From positions 27,283,857-27,347,856 of the forward strand of contig CAMTDV010000013.1 of NCBI GenBank assembly GCA_947069175.1: DNA of 64,000 bases, in the 5' to 3' direction. Position numbers and translations under genes: made by a program. Below are positions 12,279 through 23,757 of the stretch, piece after piece (position 1 is the first letter of the stretch; every line of letters begins with the position of its first letter). The notes beneath the pieces were generated by a model that saw only the letters and a list, made by a program, of their open reading frames with translations, searched no databases and was not told the origin of the DNA. This DNA is from Scalesia atractyloides. Lineage: Eukaryota > Streptophyta > Magnoliopsida > Asterales > Asteraceae.

Positions 12279-12433
12279 TAGCGGCGGATCTAGAAAATTT
12301 TTATAGGGGCAATGTTTCAAAAAAAAGGGTAACTATATATTAAAAACGTCAAATTTTTCCAAAATTTAACCTACCGAAGCGTCAAGAGCTAGCGGAGGCT
12401 ACCCCTATTTACAAGTTATATCCGCTGCTGGAC
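12279..12433. mobile_element. 155-bp MITE with 7-bp target duplication
   Basis: The element starts TAGCGGCGGATCTAG and ends TATATCCGCTGCTGGAC, so AGCGGCGGATCTA pairs with 11 of 13 bases of the other terminus. It is flanked by direct repeats TTACATG at 12272-12278 and 12434-12440. Confidence 0.65.
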
Positions 12434-12669
12434 TTACATGACAAGTTTTGAATACCACTTATGGCCCAAAACTGAATATTTTGGTTATTGAATTTCACAA
12501 ATGACAAACCAGTCACTTTCCGGTAGAGGGTAAGTTGGTTTTGCTTTTCGGTTAAATCAGTTTATTTATTTTGAAAGGCAATCTATTGGTTATTATCTAA
12601 TTTTAAATAACATTGTTCACTGTGGGGCTCCAACCAACCTCATGTGGACGTGTCCCTACCATTACACTT

Positions 12670-12988
12670 AGGGGCTGTTCTTTAGCTCTTAACGAGGCTC
12701 TTAATGGTTCAAACATTTTACTGATTTAATATTTAATGGTTTAGATTGTTTGTTTCGTGAGCAGATGACTGAATGGTTCAGATATTTGTCTCTGAATGGT
12801 TAAATAATATACTGAGACTGAATAGTTAAAATATCTAAGCTGAATTGTTTAAACATTTGCCTCTAAACAGTTAAGCATTATAATGACTCTTATTAGTTCA
12901 AAATTCTTACTGGTTCAATATTTAATGGTTCACACCTCCCTCTTATTAGTTCAACACTTAACTATTCAGAAGTTATCAAACAACCTGT
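12670..12988. mobile_element. hAT-type MITE
   Basis: It begins AGGGGCTGTTCTTTAGCTC and ends ATCAAACAACCTGTTAA, the usual GGGGNTGTTTG.../...CAAACAACC termini of plant hAT MITEs. The interior is a degenerate series of TTAATGGTTCA-like words. Confidence 0.5.
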
Positions 12989-15239
12989 TAAGATCACCTA
13001 ACAATAGGCCAAAGGCCCATTGGTGAAAAAGACCTAAATCAATTAAATACGGATATTTTGGGCATGTTATATCAGGCTAACAATCATTAAACTGGGCTTG
13101 TTTCTTGCATGTTTAGCCCAGCAAAAGTATCATACGAAGTGTTTTGGCCCAACAGTTTATTAAGCTCAACAACATGGATGATGGATTCATGGAACAGACA
13201 ACAGATTCTAAAGAATATATCATTTTTGTACAAGCCCAAAGCCATGAGATAATAATTGGTTGAAGGAAAATTATCTCTATTAATAGTATGAGTAATAATT
13301 ATAATTTGTAAATGTTTTTTTTTTATCTAAAGGAGGTAATTGTTATGCCGAAAGATAATTTGAGTATTTGATATTTTGTTAGTATCATTTTCTATGTGTT
13401 GTTATACATGACACACATAAGTTAAAGTATAACTCTTTATACTTCTAGGATTCTTAATAGAATACTAATGTACTTTATATTCGTCTCAAGTAAGATAATT
13501 AGGTATTTAACCTGATCTCTGTGATACTTAAAAGTTGTTTGTGTGTGTGTCTCGAGTCATATGGCGAGCTACAAAGTGGGTAAACTGATAAAAAAATGTT
13601 TAGTAAACATGATAATGTTTCATTTCCTTAATTATTAGATGTTTTAGTGATTTGAAAATGTTAATATGACATGGGCCACTATCATATGTTAATTCCTTTT
13701 TGACCGACTTGTGACATAAATTAATAACCTGAGTGATATAAATTAATAAACTCCAATTATATCTCAAGCAACATGAAATGATACCTAGGCTTGTGACAGA
13801 CAAATGCATACTTCACCTTTCATACTGCTTTATAAATTCAACATTACATCCTATGTCAAAATCAGCTAACATAACAATACAAGAAAGATATAGTAGAAGC
13901 AAAAAACTCATCATGTCGTTGAAGAGGTGGTGGTTGCAGGATAACGGGTAAGGTTTAGGCGCATAATGAATGACTTCATCAAATTTCCAAAATATAAATG
14001 TTCCCCAATCTTTATCTCTTTATCTTTATCTCTTTTGTAACAGATTTAATGGTTATGTTTATTTGATTATAGATAAATGGAACCAAAAACATTAGTTATT
14101 TTTTTGTCCAAATGGGTCTCCCTTTGTTTGTAGACATATAAATAAATTGTTTGAATAAGATAAGAGATACGTGTAGTTTTGAAAGAAGAGAGATGTTTCC
14201 GGTGGCGGAGCTTGATCAAAAGTTTCATGGTGTTCGCCAATTTTCAACCCGTACGTCCCATTTGACACGTTCCATAGCTAGCTTAACTTATTTATTTTAC
14301 CTTAGACCCATTTAATAGGAAATTAAATTAAATGCACACTGTGTGAAGGAGTTATGAGACCGATTTGATGGTGGTCAATGATGGTAAATTTAGTCCTTAA
14401 TCCTTGATCCCAATTCGGATCTCCATGTACCCAAAAAAATATGATGTTTCAAATTGAAAACTTGGCTGCCGTTGCAATTGCAAAGCCTTTATATGGTTGC
14501 AAACGGTGACATAATCTTTGATTTTACCTTCCTTCTTGTTCAAAGCAAGCAAACATTCAACTGTGCTAACAATAGCTCAAATCTTCGATTTGATTTCATC
14601 ATCTTTCAGAAGTGAATGCTAGAACCAACAACAATAACCATACCCAGTAAATCCCACTCATAGCAAAGCTATCGTTAGGGACTGAGAGGGTGAGATGCAG
14701 GCAAGTCTTATAATGTGTGCTCAAAGTGATCAAATAAAAACTAACTAATATTAACTTAAACTAGACACGCTAAGTTTTAAATTTATAAAAACAAACTCTC
14801 TAAAACCTAGATCACAAAACCGACAAGTGTACTGATCAATGCAGCATAGCCTAAGTAAGTCCGAGTATCGAACCCACGAGACTCTCTAATTAAGTTTACT
14901 AGACTTGACTATTAATTACTAGACTGACTCGACTTATTTGTTTTGTTGTTTGGGGGGGGGGGGGGTGTTCTAATATACTAAAATTGAAATTAATTAAAGA
15001 CTAACTAATATAACCGAACTAAGATGTAATTTGGAACTTGGATTTAACTCAGATGATGATAAAAAGACTGCATACGTTGGAATCGCATGTGTTGTTAATT
15101 AAATTCTACCGGACACGAATTGTTATGGAACCGGATCGTAAAGTACTAAACCTATCGAGAAACTGAATAGGACCCTTGATTCTTCTCGAGAAGACACCTA
15201 TGGAACTCTAATAGGTTGTTAAATTACTGTGAAGTTGAT
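12989..15239. other. intergenic stretch with repeat debris, no gene seen
   Basis: I see no coding region. A lone MITE-like start lies at 14201. The words ACTGATCAATGCAGCATAGC and GAGTATCGAACCCACGAG around 14831-14880 resemble those found in LTRs of plant gypsy elements, so the right part may be an old LTR fragment. A run of 14 G lies at 14952-14965. Confidence 0.4.
14952..14965 (+). repeat. G14 homopolymer
   Basis: Fourteen consecutive G on the plus strand in an AT-rich setting. Its exact length is prone to sequencing error. Confidence 0.8.
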
Positions 15240-16059
15240 TAAATCCATCATTAATGTGAGGCAAAGGATACCGATTACGAATAGTAATCCTGTTCAGATC
15301 TCAGTAATCAATACATAAACGCATACTACCGTCCTTCTTCTTCACAAATAAGACCGGAGCACCCCAAGGTGAAACGTTGGGTCTTATAAATCCCATATTT
15401 AACAATTCTTGCAATTGTTCCTTCAACTCCTTCAGTTCCATCGGGGCCATACGTTATGGAGCTTTAATAATAGGCTCGGCGCTAGGGATCAAGTCGATGT
15501 TGAATTCTACATGACGATCGGGTGGTAATCCCGGTAGTTCATCCAGAAATACATTAGGATATTCACGAACAACAGGATGGCTATCGATAGTATTACCACT
15601 AGTAGAAGTAGCATTATTTGATGCTAAGAATCCAGCACAACCATTCGATATGAATTTTCGAGCTTTGAGCGCGAAGATAATCTTAAGAAATTTATAGGCT
15701 TGAGTTCCTTGATATATAATATCAGGATGATGAAGATTACCAAAAATAACACGTCGAAAATTACAATCTATAGTTACATGGTGACGAGACAACCAATCTC
15801 TTCCGAGAATAACATCAAAGTCACACATATGCATCGAAAAAAGGTGTGCCTTACACACAATAGATTCAATACGGATAGGACAATCTTTATATACGTGGGT
15901 GATTACGAATAACTTTTCCATGGGAGTGGAAATGGTTATAATATGATCTAAGAGAGTTGGACTTATCGTAATGTACTTAGTAAACAAGCGGGATACTAAA
16001 GAATGGGTCGCTAATGACACAAGGATACTACGTTCACCAAGCTGAAGGGTTCTAGACAT
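15240..16059 (-). pseudogene. Ty3/gypsy protease and N-terminal reverse transcriptase remnant
   Basis: Minus-strand frame 16059-15454 includes DFDVILGRDWLSRHHVTIDC, the C-terminal part of a gypsy protease, followed by the protease-RT linker REYPNVFLDELPGLPPDRH. RT continues below 15454 in the same direction with ELKEQLQELLNMGFIRPN, SPWGAPVLFVKKKDG and a damaged CIDYRDLN block carrying a stop. It breaks off near 15240 after RYPLPHIND, so palm, RNase H and integrase are missing. It belongs to the same element as the gag at 16060-17292 and resembles the RT piece at the right end of the window. Confidence 0.85.
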
Positions 16060-17292
16060 AGTACCTGCGGCATTAGTAGGAGAAAGTGCAAAAACTCTTC
16101 CTCCAACATTGGGTGGTGTAGCATTTGCTCAGTTAATCTTCCTAGTGTCTTTCTTAGGACACTCCTTGATGATGTGTTCAGTTTGGCCACATCTAAAGCA
16201 TGTTCTATACCTCAGTGACATATACCCTGGTGTCTCTTACCACAAGTATTGCATAGAGGATATGTAGTCTGATTCGGGTTTAAACTTCCTCAGTGGTTGA
16301 GGTCTAATAGGTTCTGCCTACAGTTGAACTTGGTTCTGAGCAGGCCTCTAGTTTTGTGATCTAGGCTGCCATGGACGTGCCCAATTTTTAGAGTTTCGAT
16401 TTGCTTGCACTTTGCGGTCTTGATGGTATGCCGAAGTTAATGATTGGGCGGTAGACTGCTTATATTGTCCTTCTTTGTTTCTCTTCTTATTATCCCAAAT
16501 TCAAGATAAAAAATTCTTTTATCTCGAACTCGAAAGTTTTGATTGCATTAGCAACTTCGGTAAGGTCTTTGGATTTCATGTACATGATTGACTTCCGAAT
16601 TTGATCATAAACTGCCAACTTGCATTTCTTTGCCTGGGATTCTGCTGATCCTGTAGCGTCTCCCACAATATTAGCCAACTTTGAAAATCGAGTAATCAAC
16701 TCAGAGGCTGGTTCATCACTCCCCTATCGGATTACTGCATATTCCCTACAGATATAAACTTCCTTTTTAGCGGTAGAGAAATACTTGTCATAAAAGATGG
16801 TACGAAAGTCAGCCCATGAAATATTAACGATGAAATCAACCCCTCCTTTAACTTGCTTGTATCCTTCCCACCAAGTTTTTGCATCGTCTTCAAGTTTGTA
16901 GGTAGCCAATCTAACTTTGTATTGATCCACAACTCCAAGAACTCCATAGAGCGTTTCAACATGAGCTATCGAATTTCTTGCTTCGATTGGATTAGTAATG
17001 TGACTAAAAGACTTTGGCTTTTGTTTTTGGAATTTGTCGATCCACATGTCAATATTACCAGTAGTATGGTTTGTGGTGTTTTCACGAGTTTCCCCACTAG
17101 AGGTTAGATTAGTGTTAGTGCATTCTAGATGACGAGTTTGCTGAATAACAACCTCAACTGTTTGAGCAACAAGGCTTGGAAGCAAACCATCAATAGTCTG
17201 CTTGATAGCATTAATTACATTTGGATCAACTGGGGTATCGTTGGAAGAAGAATTGTTATGTAGATGGTCAGTGCGAGTAGTCCAACGGGGCT
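16060..17292 (-). pseudogene. Ty3/gypsy gag remnant, split by the Athila insertion
   Basis: Frames 17185-16724 and 16699-16490 on the minus strand carry a retrotransposon gag core (for example DDAKTWWEGY and SWADFRTIFYDKYF), separated by an in-frame stop. Two CCHC zinc knuckles follow in shifted frames near 16180-16270 (CNTCGKRHQG and CFRCGQTEHIIKECP). The first seven gag codons lie 22.8 kb away at 40068-40048; the Athila-like element entered between them and made the GGGCT duplication. Stops and frameshifts show the gene is dead. Confidence 0.85.
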
Positions 17293-18683
17293 TGATGCGT
17301 GGTCGAAAACTAGTGTTCGGTTATGTTTAAGTTTATGTTTTTGCATAACTTTAAGTTTAGAATGGCCTACTTTTAATTGGAAATGTGTTTTGCAGGTCTA
17401 ATGGAGTTTAAGGAGCTATTCGGGAGCTTTATGGAGCACCGGGACAGAAAACGGGTCAACCGGGTGCGAGAAATGGCCAAAACTGAAAACACCAAAAGCA
17501 GGCATCGTCGTAGATGCCCTACTGGGCCATCGGCGATGCCTCTCAGATGATCCGTCCACCAAAAATTTCCGTAGGCAGTGGATTAAGCCGTCAGAAGAAT
17601 TTGGAATAACCATGGGCCGTCACCGACGCCCTATAGAGTCGTCGGCGACACCCTCTCCTGATGCCAGATACGAAATTTTCTTGTTTGATATTTTGGGACA
17701 GGTTATATCAATGTTTATAACCCATTTTCGGGGAGTTACGCAAAATTGGAGTTTGAAAGTTCATCTTGGAGCCAAGAACACAAAAACCTTCAACCACAAT
17801 CCACCCAATTCATCCATCATTATCAAGATTGATAATCCATCATTCTAAACCCTAATCCATCATCATCATCACCATCATCATCAATCCTCCAACCCTTTCC
17901 CCATCATCATCCATTCTAAACCCTAATCATCATCATCATCACCTCCATCAAAGCTTCACGATGTTCATGTTCGAGTTTCAATCATCCAATGATCAAGTTC
18001 CGTTCGTCATGAGCGGCTAATTCTCGAGGGTTTCACCCGGTGTAAACTTTTGTAAGATTTAGGGTTGCTTTATGTTTCTTAGTTGATTTGTGACAAATTG
18101 AATTGTATTTTGAATTGATTGATAATTATCCTACATTTGAACTATATTTGTGAATTGTCGAATGATTATAAATTTGAATTTGCGAAACAAGTTTGTGTAT
18201 TTATGCCTTATCTTTCAAAAGGAGTTATTTGTCCTAAGTAACAAAGTGCATTGCGGTTCGTCATACGCATAATAGCAATTGGCATCTAAGCTTTGTGATA
18301 TCAAAGTCGTTAAAGACAAATTCAATTGAATCAATCTAAAATTGTTTAGCAACCCTAGGCTTACAATTGTTGAACCGGGTGTGAACCTTGTTCTAAATTA
18401 TTGTTTAAAATCGTTAATTAAGTTTTTGTGCAATTATTCAAGTTTTTTGTAGTTAAGTAATCAAAACCAACTTTGTCAGAGCATTCCGACATCCTTTTCA
18501 AACAAACAAAGTTAATCAATTTATTAGCAAGCTTCATAAAGTGACAACATACGTTTAAATTAATCTTGTCCGCATTCAAACCACAAACTCTTCGTGGTTC
18601 ACCCTTTACTACCGCTAAAGCATTGTTAAGAGTAATTAGGGCAAATAAATATCATCTTTGACTAGGGCGCGACACTCCTATCA
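17293..18683 (+). repeat. 5' LTR of the Athila-like element
   Basis: This 1391-bp LTR begins TGATGCGTGGTC and ends CGCGACACTCCTATCA. It matches 38718-40047 but keeps about 60 bp that the other copy has lost, including a GC-rich GTCGGCGA-type segment near 17505-17545. A CAT/ATC-rich low-complexity tract lies near 17855-17945. Confidence 0.93.
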
Positions 18684-18707
18684 AATTTTGGCGACGTTGT
18701 CGGGGAG
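18684..18707 (+). promoter_or_regulatory. primer binding site, tRNA-Asp type
   Basis: Immediately after the LTR comes TTTTGGCGACGTTGTCGGGG, which differs at two bases from TTGGCGCCGTTGCCGGGG. The latter complements the 3' end of plant tRNA-Asp and is the usual PBS of Athila/Tat elements. Confidence 0.8.
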
Positions 18708-18831
18708 TTCGTGCGCTTTGCATTTGGATTTGTTTGATTTTGTAATTAACTATTGAAGTTCTTGTGTTCTTATTATCGTTTCTGCTTTTGTGTTACGCGG
18801 GTGTGTTACTTGTGCAGGTTACAGGTAGTGC

Positions 18832-19310
18832 ATGCATACACGGAACTCCGGAAGGACCTCACCGTTAGTGTTCGAGCCGGAGATCAAGCAGGTCGTTAGA
18901 AGGAACCTAGCTAATCGATTAGAGGCAACTCTTGTCTCTAATCCACCCAATACCAATTCAACACCTACACCATCCTTTGGACCCATTCCAATGGATAACC
19001 AAAACTCTAACCAACCCAACGACCAACACCAATACCATGATTACCAACCCCAAAACCAATATGTTCAAAATAACCAATCGGGGGGTGGTAATAATTCAAG
19101 ACCACCAACACCACCATTCCAAAATCATGGCCAAAACCAAACCAATGGCCAACGTACACCCACATCTCCTCCTCAAAACCAAAACCGACAAAACCCATTA
19201 CCACCCAATCTCAACAACCGAAATGTTAACGCCAACCGTGGAGTTAACCAAAATCGTGGTATTCCATGAACGAAGCCCAGTTTCTCAATCTTGATGATTT
19301 GAGAAATAAC
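18832..19310 (+). pseudogene. Athila-like gag, N-terminal part
   Basis: It starts MHTRNSGRTSPLVFEPEIKQ, a start seen in Athila gag proteins, then runs through a low-complexity N/Q/P-rich region. The first frame stops at 19269; the gag continues in another frame (QFLNLDDLRN), so a frameshift is present. Element B then interrupts it at 19311 and it resumes at 28456. Confidence 0.8.
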
Positions 19311-20360
19311 TGTCACACCCCGACCCGCAGCGGAAAAGGTGACTGGGGCATGATTGGTTATCATCAAAGCTCATGACATTTATTATACGTTTCATATTCA
19401 TTAATACAATTTAATGGAAATTTACAATAAATATTACAACATGTTCTAACTATCAATCTAAGCTTCTTTGTTCTCTTCTAAGGCATTTCCTATGTTTTCC
19501 TTGCTTCAACCTGTTCACCTGTATCATGTGTAAAAGGGTTTTTGGATCAACAAAAAGTTGGCGAGTGAATCCTATGGAAAACATTTGAACAAGTTTATTT
19601 AATTGATTATGAAATGAGTGCACAACCACACATGAGTAAAAATAGATGTAAACTTACTCAACAATCATTAGATATTAAATAAAGCACACATGAACAATAA
19701 TGGGACGTTTAGAGGCACGCGTTGCTCAACTCGTCTCTCACGAGGAACTGATTGGCCTAATGAATGAATTGCATAAACATGATAATATGAAAGACATAAC
19801 TACAAACAATATAAACTCAATGATACACACATGAACAATAATGGATTGGTTTTGAGGCACGCGTTGCTCACTCGCCTCCCACGAGGAACTGATGGGCTTA
19901 ATGAATGAATTTATATAATTTGGCAAAATGAAATAAGTAATCACAACAATATAAACAATCTAAGTTTAGATCACGATATGGTATGGCACAAGTTTAAATA
20001 AACGAGTTAATTATTTTGTGACACATGACACACCCCAAGACGTGTAATTAAAAAGGGGAGTTGTAAGATTCACTCACAGTGGGTGCGTTCGGTTGATGAT
20101 GTTGAATGCACGCGAAGTGGTTTTAACCACGAGTGAAATTAACCTAGATAAATAGCATTATGGTTCGGTAAGTAAACGGATTTTATTAGTCCATTTTAGT
20201 AGGATTGTTGGGTGTATTTTTGTGAGTTTAAGGCTATTTTCTAACCCTAAAAATGTTATTTTTAAGTATTTTTAATTGATTTTTAATTAAAATAAATAAA
20301 TAAAAATAATAAAAAAATTTGACTTTTTTGACCGTTGACCGGTTCGTATGCGAGTATATG

Positions 20361-20433
20361 TGCGCTGAGTGAGGCTCGAACCCGAGACCTCCCGTACGCG
20401 TGCACGCAGCTCTACCAACTGAGCTACGTGTCT
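20361..20433 (-). other. tRNA-like module A, left LTR of element B
   Basis: On the minus strand, TAGCTCAGTTGGTAG is a perfect box A with D-arm and GGGTTCGAGCCT is a box B. Spacing is tRNA-like, but acceptor and anticodon stems do not pair, so it is a tRNA-derived element and not a working tRNA gene. A T7 run follows downstream on the element strand (complement of 20312-20318). Confidence 0.75.
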
Positions 20434-20532
20434 AACCCGAAATATTTATGTTTTTAATTATATTTATATATTAATTAGATTAATCGAAAATCATTTATTT
20501 TAAAAATGATTTAACTGAATCGGACCGGTGCG

Positions 20533-20602
20533 CTCCACAGGTCTCGAACCCGGCACTGTGGGTTGAGTTAACACACAGTCCACCGCTGGACTGTGTGTTT
20601 AA
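20533..20602 (-). other. tRNA-like module B, left LTR of element B
   Basis: On the minus strand, CAGTCCAGCGGTGGACTGTG resembles box A inside a hairpin, followed at tRNA spacing by CGGGTTCGAGACC (box B). Confidence 0.65.
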
Positions 20603-20702
20603 CATGTTATATAAACCGATTTTTATTATACTTAAATACAAACTAAGTACTTTCATTTCTGACTTATTTAAAAAGGTAAATAATTGTCCGAGTCGGTGCA
20701 GT

Positions 20703-20770
20703 AGACCGGACTCGAACTCGTGACGTGTGATTTAAACATACACACAGTCCACCGCTGGACTGTGTGTCTA
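20703..20770 (-). other. tRNA-like module C, left LTR of element B
   Basis: Same CAGTCCAGCGGTGGACTGTG start, with ACGAGTTCGAGTCC as box B. It begins about 170 bp from module B, showing tandem growth of a longer unit. Confidence 0.6.
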
Positions 20771-20867
20771 TCTTGGTTATAATTCCGATTATTATTATAC
20801 TTAACATATATATGAAATGAATCCGGTTCAGTTAACAAAAATGACATTTTTATTAAGGCAGCGTGTG

Positions 20868-20941
20868 TGGGGCAAGATTCGAACTCGAGACGTTAGTGTG
20901 TTTATTGTGCACACAGTCCACCGCTGGACTGTGTGTCTAAC
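20868..20941 (-). other. tRNA-like module D, left LTR of element B
   Basis: CAGTCCAGCGGTGGACTGTG followed by CGAGTTCGAATCTTG (box B). It begins about 165 bp from module C and is flanked by a similar TTTTAATTATACTTA-type spacer. Confidence 0.6.
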
Positions 20942-21620
20942 CCGAGTAATAACTTGATTTTAATTATACTTATACATTACAGATACTTCGTCTTCTTCGT
21001 CCGTTTTTAACCAGAATCGGAAATCCGACTGGTTCAATGTTTTAATCGGTTTCTTTATCGTTTTTTAGTTAATTACAGGTGAGATTAAATAAAAAGAAGG
21101 AACGATTTAAGCGTAAGGTATACCAACTGGATTCCTCTGTTTTCCGACAGAACTCCGGCGACAGTATCAGGTTCCGGCGTCGTGTGTCTTGCATCAATGA
21201 GTCTTCAGAAAGCTTGAAAAGGATGTGGGTGACTTCGGTATAAGCTCAGGGGGTTTAGTAAGGCTTATAAGTGGAGGGTTCGGTTTTCCGGCGAGTGAGT
21301 TTTCCCGAGAAAGGGTGCGGTTTTGAGCGAAAATGTTTGCAGAGGTTCGAGGGGGTATTTATAAGACAGGTTATCGATGAACTTGGTCCGATTTCCGACT
21401 TGATTCGTCGGTTATAATTTCTCCGCGGTTATAGTTTGTGTCGCGGACTCAGACGTCGGTTATAACCGATGTGTGTTTAAAGTTTACGTTATAACTGAAG
21501 GAATCGTTAATTTATTGGCGAGATCGCCGGGATTTCCGACGACTGCATTTGGGCGCCGGTTTTTGAATTCGGAAAGTTATGTTATGAATTAAATGATTCT
21601 AACATTTAACAAAGAATACA

Positions 21621-21717
21621 AGTGGCGCAGTGGTTGGAGAGTTGTGCGATAAAACTGTTGAACCGTGACCCGGCGACTGACCCGGGTTCGAAACCCGGCA
21701 GAGCCAAATTGTTTTTA
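21621..21717 (+). other. tRNA-like module E with T-run, left LTR of element B
   Basis: Antisense to the element. TGGCGCAGTGGTTGG is a box A, and CCGGGTTCGAAACCCGG is a perfect T-arm with box B. A long intervening segment recalls tRNAs with a large variable arm. TTTTT follows within about ten bases, like a Pol III terminator. The 7-base acceptor does not pair. Confidence 0.7.
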
Positions 21718-21891
21718 TTTTCTTATTTTTAACAGTTTTTCAAAAACAAATTATATATTCCAATATAATAATTGATTATGTATCGTTTAAAATTATTTTG
21801 GGCATTAAATTCGCAACGAAATTTTTAACTGATTGTTCGGTTAATAAACGAAGCGGGTTTGGTAAAATCCGTTTTTTTGACGGATGTTACA

Positions 21892-21910
21892 GTATCCCCT
21901 GCTTTTTAGA
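21892..21910 (-). promoter_or_regulatory. polypurine tract of element B
   Basis: The minus strand reads CTAAAAAGCAGGGGATAC directly before the TGTAACATCC start of the 3' LTR. Confidence 0.7.
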
Positions 21911-22526
21911 AATTTCGTCCCGAAATTTAAATAGTGATATATTTGACTAAAAGAATGATGGTGTTTAGTTTGACAGTTACATGCTTAGAGAAAGTAAGGG
22001 TTTCAGTTTTTGTTCGAGGCGGTAACGTTCCTTGTAAGGGTTAAGTACCCTATTACAGGAATCGCTTTTTGTTGCCTACTGTAAAAAGTATTGATAAGCA
22101 GAGTTGATTCGCTAACTATGATATCATGCATAAGGGTTTGGATATGTTTGGAAGGATATGGTTATATCCTAAGGCAAAACTTCTAATACTACAACCTACA
22201 TGGAACATAAATAAACACAATAGCTAATATTTGAACATAAATAAACACAACAGCTAATATCAGTAAGTTATGATTGGTTTTATGACTATAGAACATAAAT
22301 AAACACAACAGCTAATATTTGAATCCACATTCTGATATCATATATGTTTGAATGGTGGCAGTTCCTCTCTCGTTTGTTATGATGGAGAGGTTAGTTTATG
22401 TAGAAATGGAACACAATCCAATCTCTTTAAATAGCAAGATGATATAAATGTAACACAAATTTCAACCAAGGCAATACTATATTCTACATGGAACTTCTCA
22501 TAACCGCCTGATAATGCCTCTGATCC

Positions 22527-22587
22527 TTTGGCAAGAATACTTATATATAGGAAGTACCAGCGGCGTATCCACCATATTCTTGCCAAA
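22527..22587 (-). other. conserved hairpin H1
   Basis: Arms TTTGGCAAGAATA and TATTCTTGCCAAA pair perfectly around the conserved 35-base loop. Relative to the other copies both arms changed (A-T to G-C), a compensatory pair. Confidence 0.75.
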
Positions 22588-22684
22588 TTTTCATTGGTTT
22601 TATCCACCAGTTATGATTAGTTACCAAGAAACTACTAAATCCTACATAGAACTTCTCATAATCGTCTGACAATGCCTCTGATCC

Positions 22685-22745
22685 TTTGACAAGAATACTT
22701 ATATATAGGAAGTACCAGCGGCGTATCCACCATATTCTTGTCAAA
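22685..22745 (-). other. conserved hairpin H2
   Basis: Arms TTTGACAAGAATA and TATTCTTGTCAAA pair perfectly; loop core TATATATAGGAAGTACC. Confidence 0.75.
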
Positions 22746-23022
22746 TTTTCATTGGTTTTATCAGTGAATTATGATTAGTCCTATGTGACTCTACAACCAA
22801 TACAACAAACTCATAAATACTGAAAATGAAAAATGTCTGTGCGATCAAGGCTCAATCAAACGGAGCCGATCGTATTGCATGTACTGAAAACGAAATTGTC
22901 TGTGCGATCAAGGCTCAATCAAACGGAGCCGATCGTATTGCATGTACTGAAAATAATAAACTTAATCTACAAACAGCCTATACATGGAACCTCTCATAAC
23001 CGCCTGATAATGCCTCCGATCA

Positions 23023-23083
23023 TTTGACAAGAATACTTATATATAGGAAGTACCAGCGGCGTATCCACCATATTCTTGTCAAA
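23023..23083 (-). other. conserved hairpin H3
   Basis: Same perfect 13-bp arms and loop as H2. Confidence 0.75.
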
Positions 23084-23566
23084 TTTTCATTGGTTTTATC
23101 CACAAGTTATGATTAGTTCTATGTGACTCTACTACAAACACAACAACCACAAGATACTGATAATGAAAATGTCTGTGCGATCAAGGCTCAATCAAACGGA
23201 GCCAATCGTATTGCATGTACTGAAAATGAAAATCTGTGCGATCAGGCTCAATCAACGGAGCCGATCGTATTGCATGTACTGAAATGAAAAATGGGCACGC
23301 AGGTTCAACCTCATAATGAAATGGGGAACATGCTCAACGCTCATAAAATGGGGAGCGGCGGCCTATGAAATTGCATGTACTGAAAATGAAAAAAAAATGT
23401 GGGCACGCCAGGTTCAACCTCATAATGAAATGGGGAACATGCTCAACGCTCATAAAATGGGGAGCGGCGGCCTATGAAATTACATGTACTGAAAATAATA
23501 AACAATAATTACTCATACAGTCTACACATGGAACCTCTCATAACCGCCAGATAATGCTTCTGATCA

Positions 23567-23627
23567 TTTGACAAGAATACTTATATATAGGAAGTACCAG
23601 CGGCGTATCCACCGTATTCTCGTCAAA
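23567..23627 (-). other. conserved hairpin H4
   Basis: Same as H2 with one mismatch in the right arm (TATTCTCGTCAAA) and one loop change. Confidence 0.7.
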
Positions 23628-23757
23628 GTTTCATTGGCTTTATCCTTAAGTTATGTTTGGTTCTAAGTGATAAAGAAAAACATAAAACTAAACGATAGAA
23701 GTTGAATCTGGATTTTCGGTGAAGAGGACTAGTTGGGTATCTTCGTTTGGGCCGTCA

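Larger units (their letters stand above)
19311..21891 (-). repeat. 3' LTR of element B
   Basis: A 2581-bp LTR with TGTCACACCCC and GGATGTTACA ends on the plus strand. It contains, left to right, two partly duplicated blocks with GAGGCACGCGTTGCTCA (19711 and 19855), four minus-strand tRNA-like modules and one plus-strand tRNA-like module. Confidence 0.93.
22200..23660 (-). repeat. repeat cluster between gag and 3' LTR of element B
   Basis: Four copies of an approximately 150-bp unit, each holding the conserved hairpin (22527-22587, 22685-22745, 23023-23083, 23567-23627). They are interspersed with copies of a second hairpin, GATCAAGGCTC...GGAGCCGATC (22842, 22906, 23177, degenerate near 23238), and a duplicated block containing GGGGAGCGGCGGCC (23340, 23460). 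Chance minus-strand frames through the units share the peptide RIWWIRRWYFLYISIL, but this is probably not coding. Confidence 0.8.

Noticed and set aside
19173..19367. Minus-strand frames across 18819-19367
   Set aside because: They are shadows of the Asn/Gln/Pro-rich Athila gag and one runs across the element B junction.
20361..21705. Functional nuclear tRNA genes in the LTRs
   Set aside because: Box A and box B fit, but acceptor stems and anticodon arms mostly do not pair, and the same modules are repeated in every LTR. They are tRNA-like, and I do not claim charged tRNAs.
22377..22744. Protein-coding repeat with the shared peptide RIWWIRRWYFLYISIL
   Set aside because: The frames come from the tandem hairpin repeat read on the minus strand, are short and overlap in different frames; the conserved unit is better explained by base pairing.
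22841..23280. CRISPR array
   Set aside because: Repeats are few, unevenly spaced and lie inside a plant retrotransposon.
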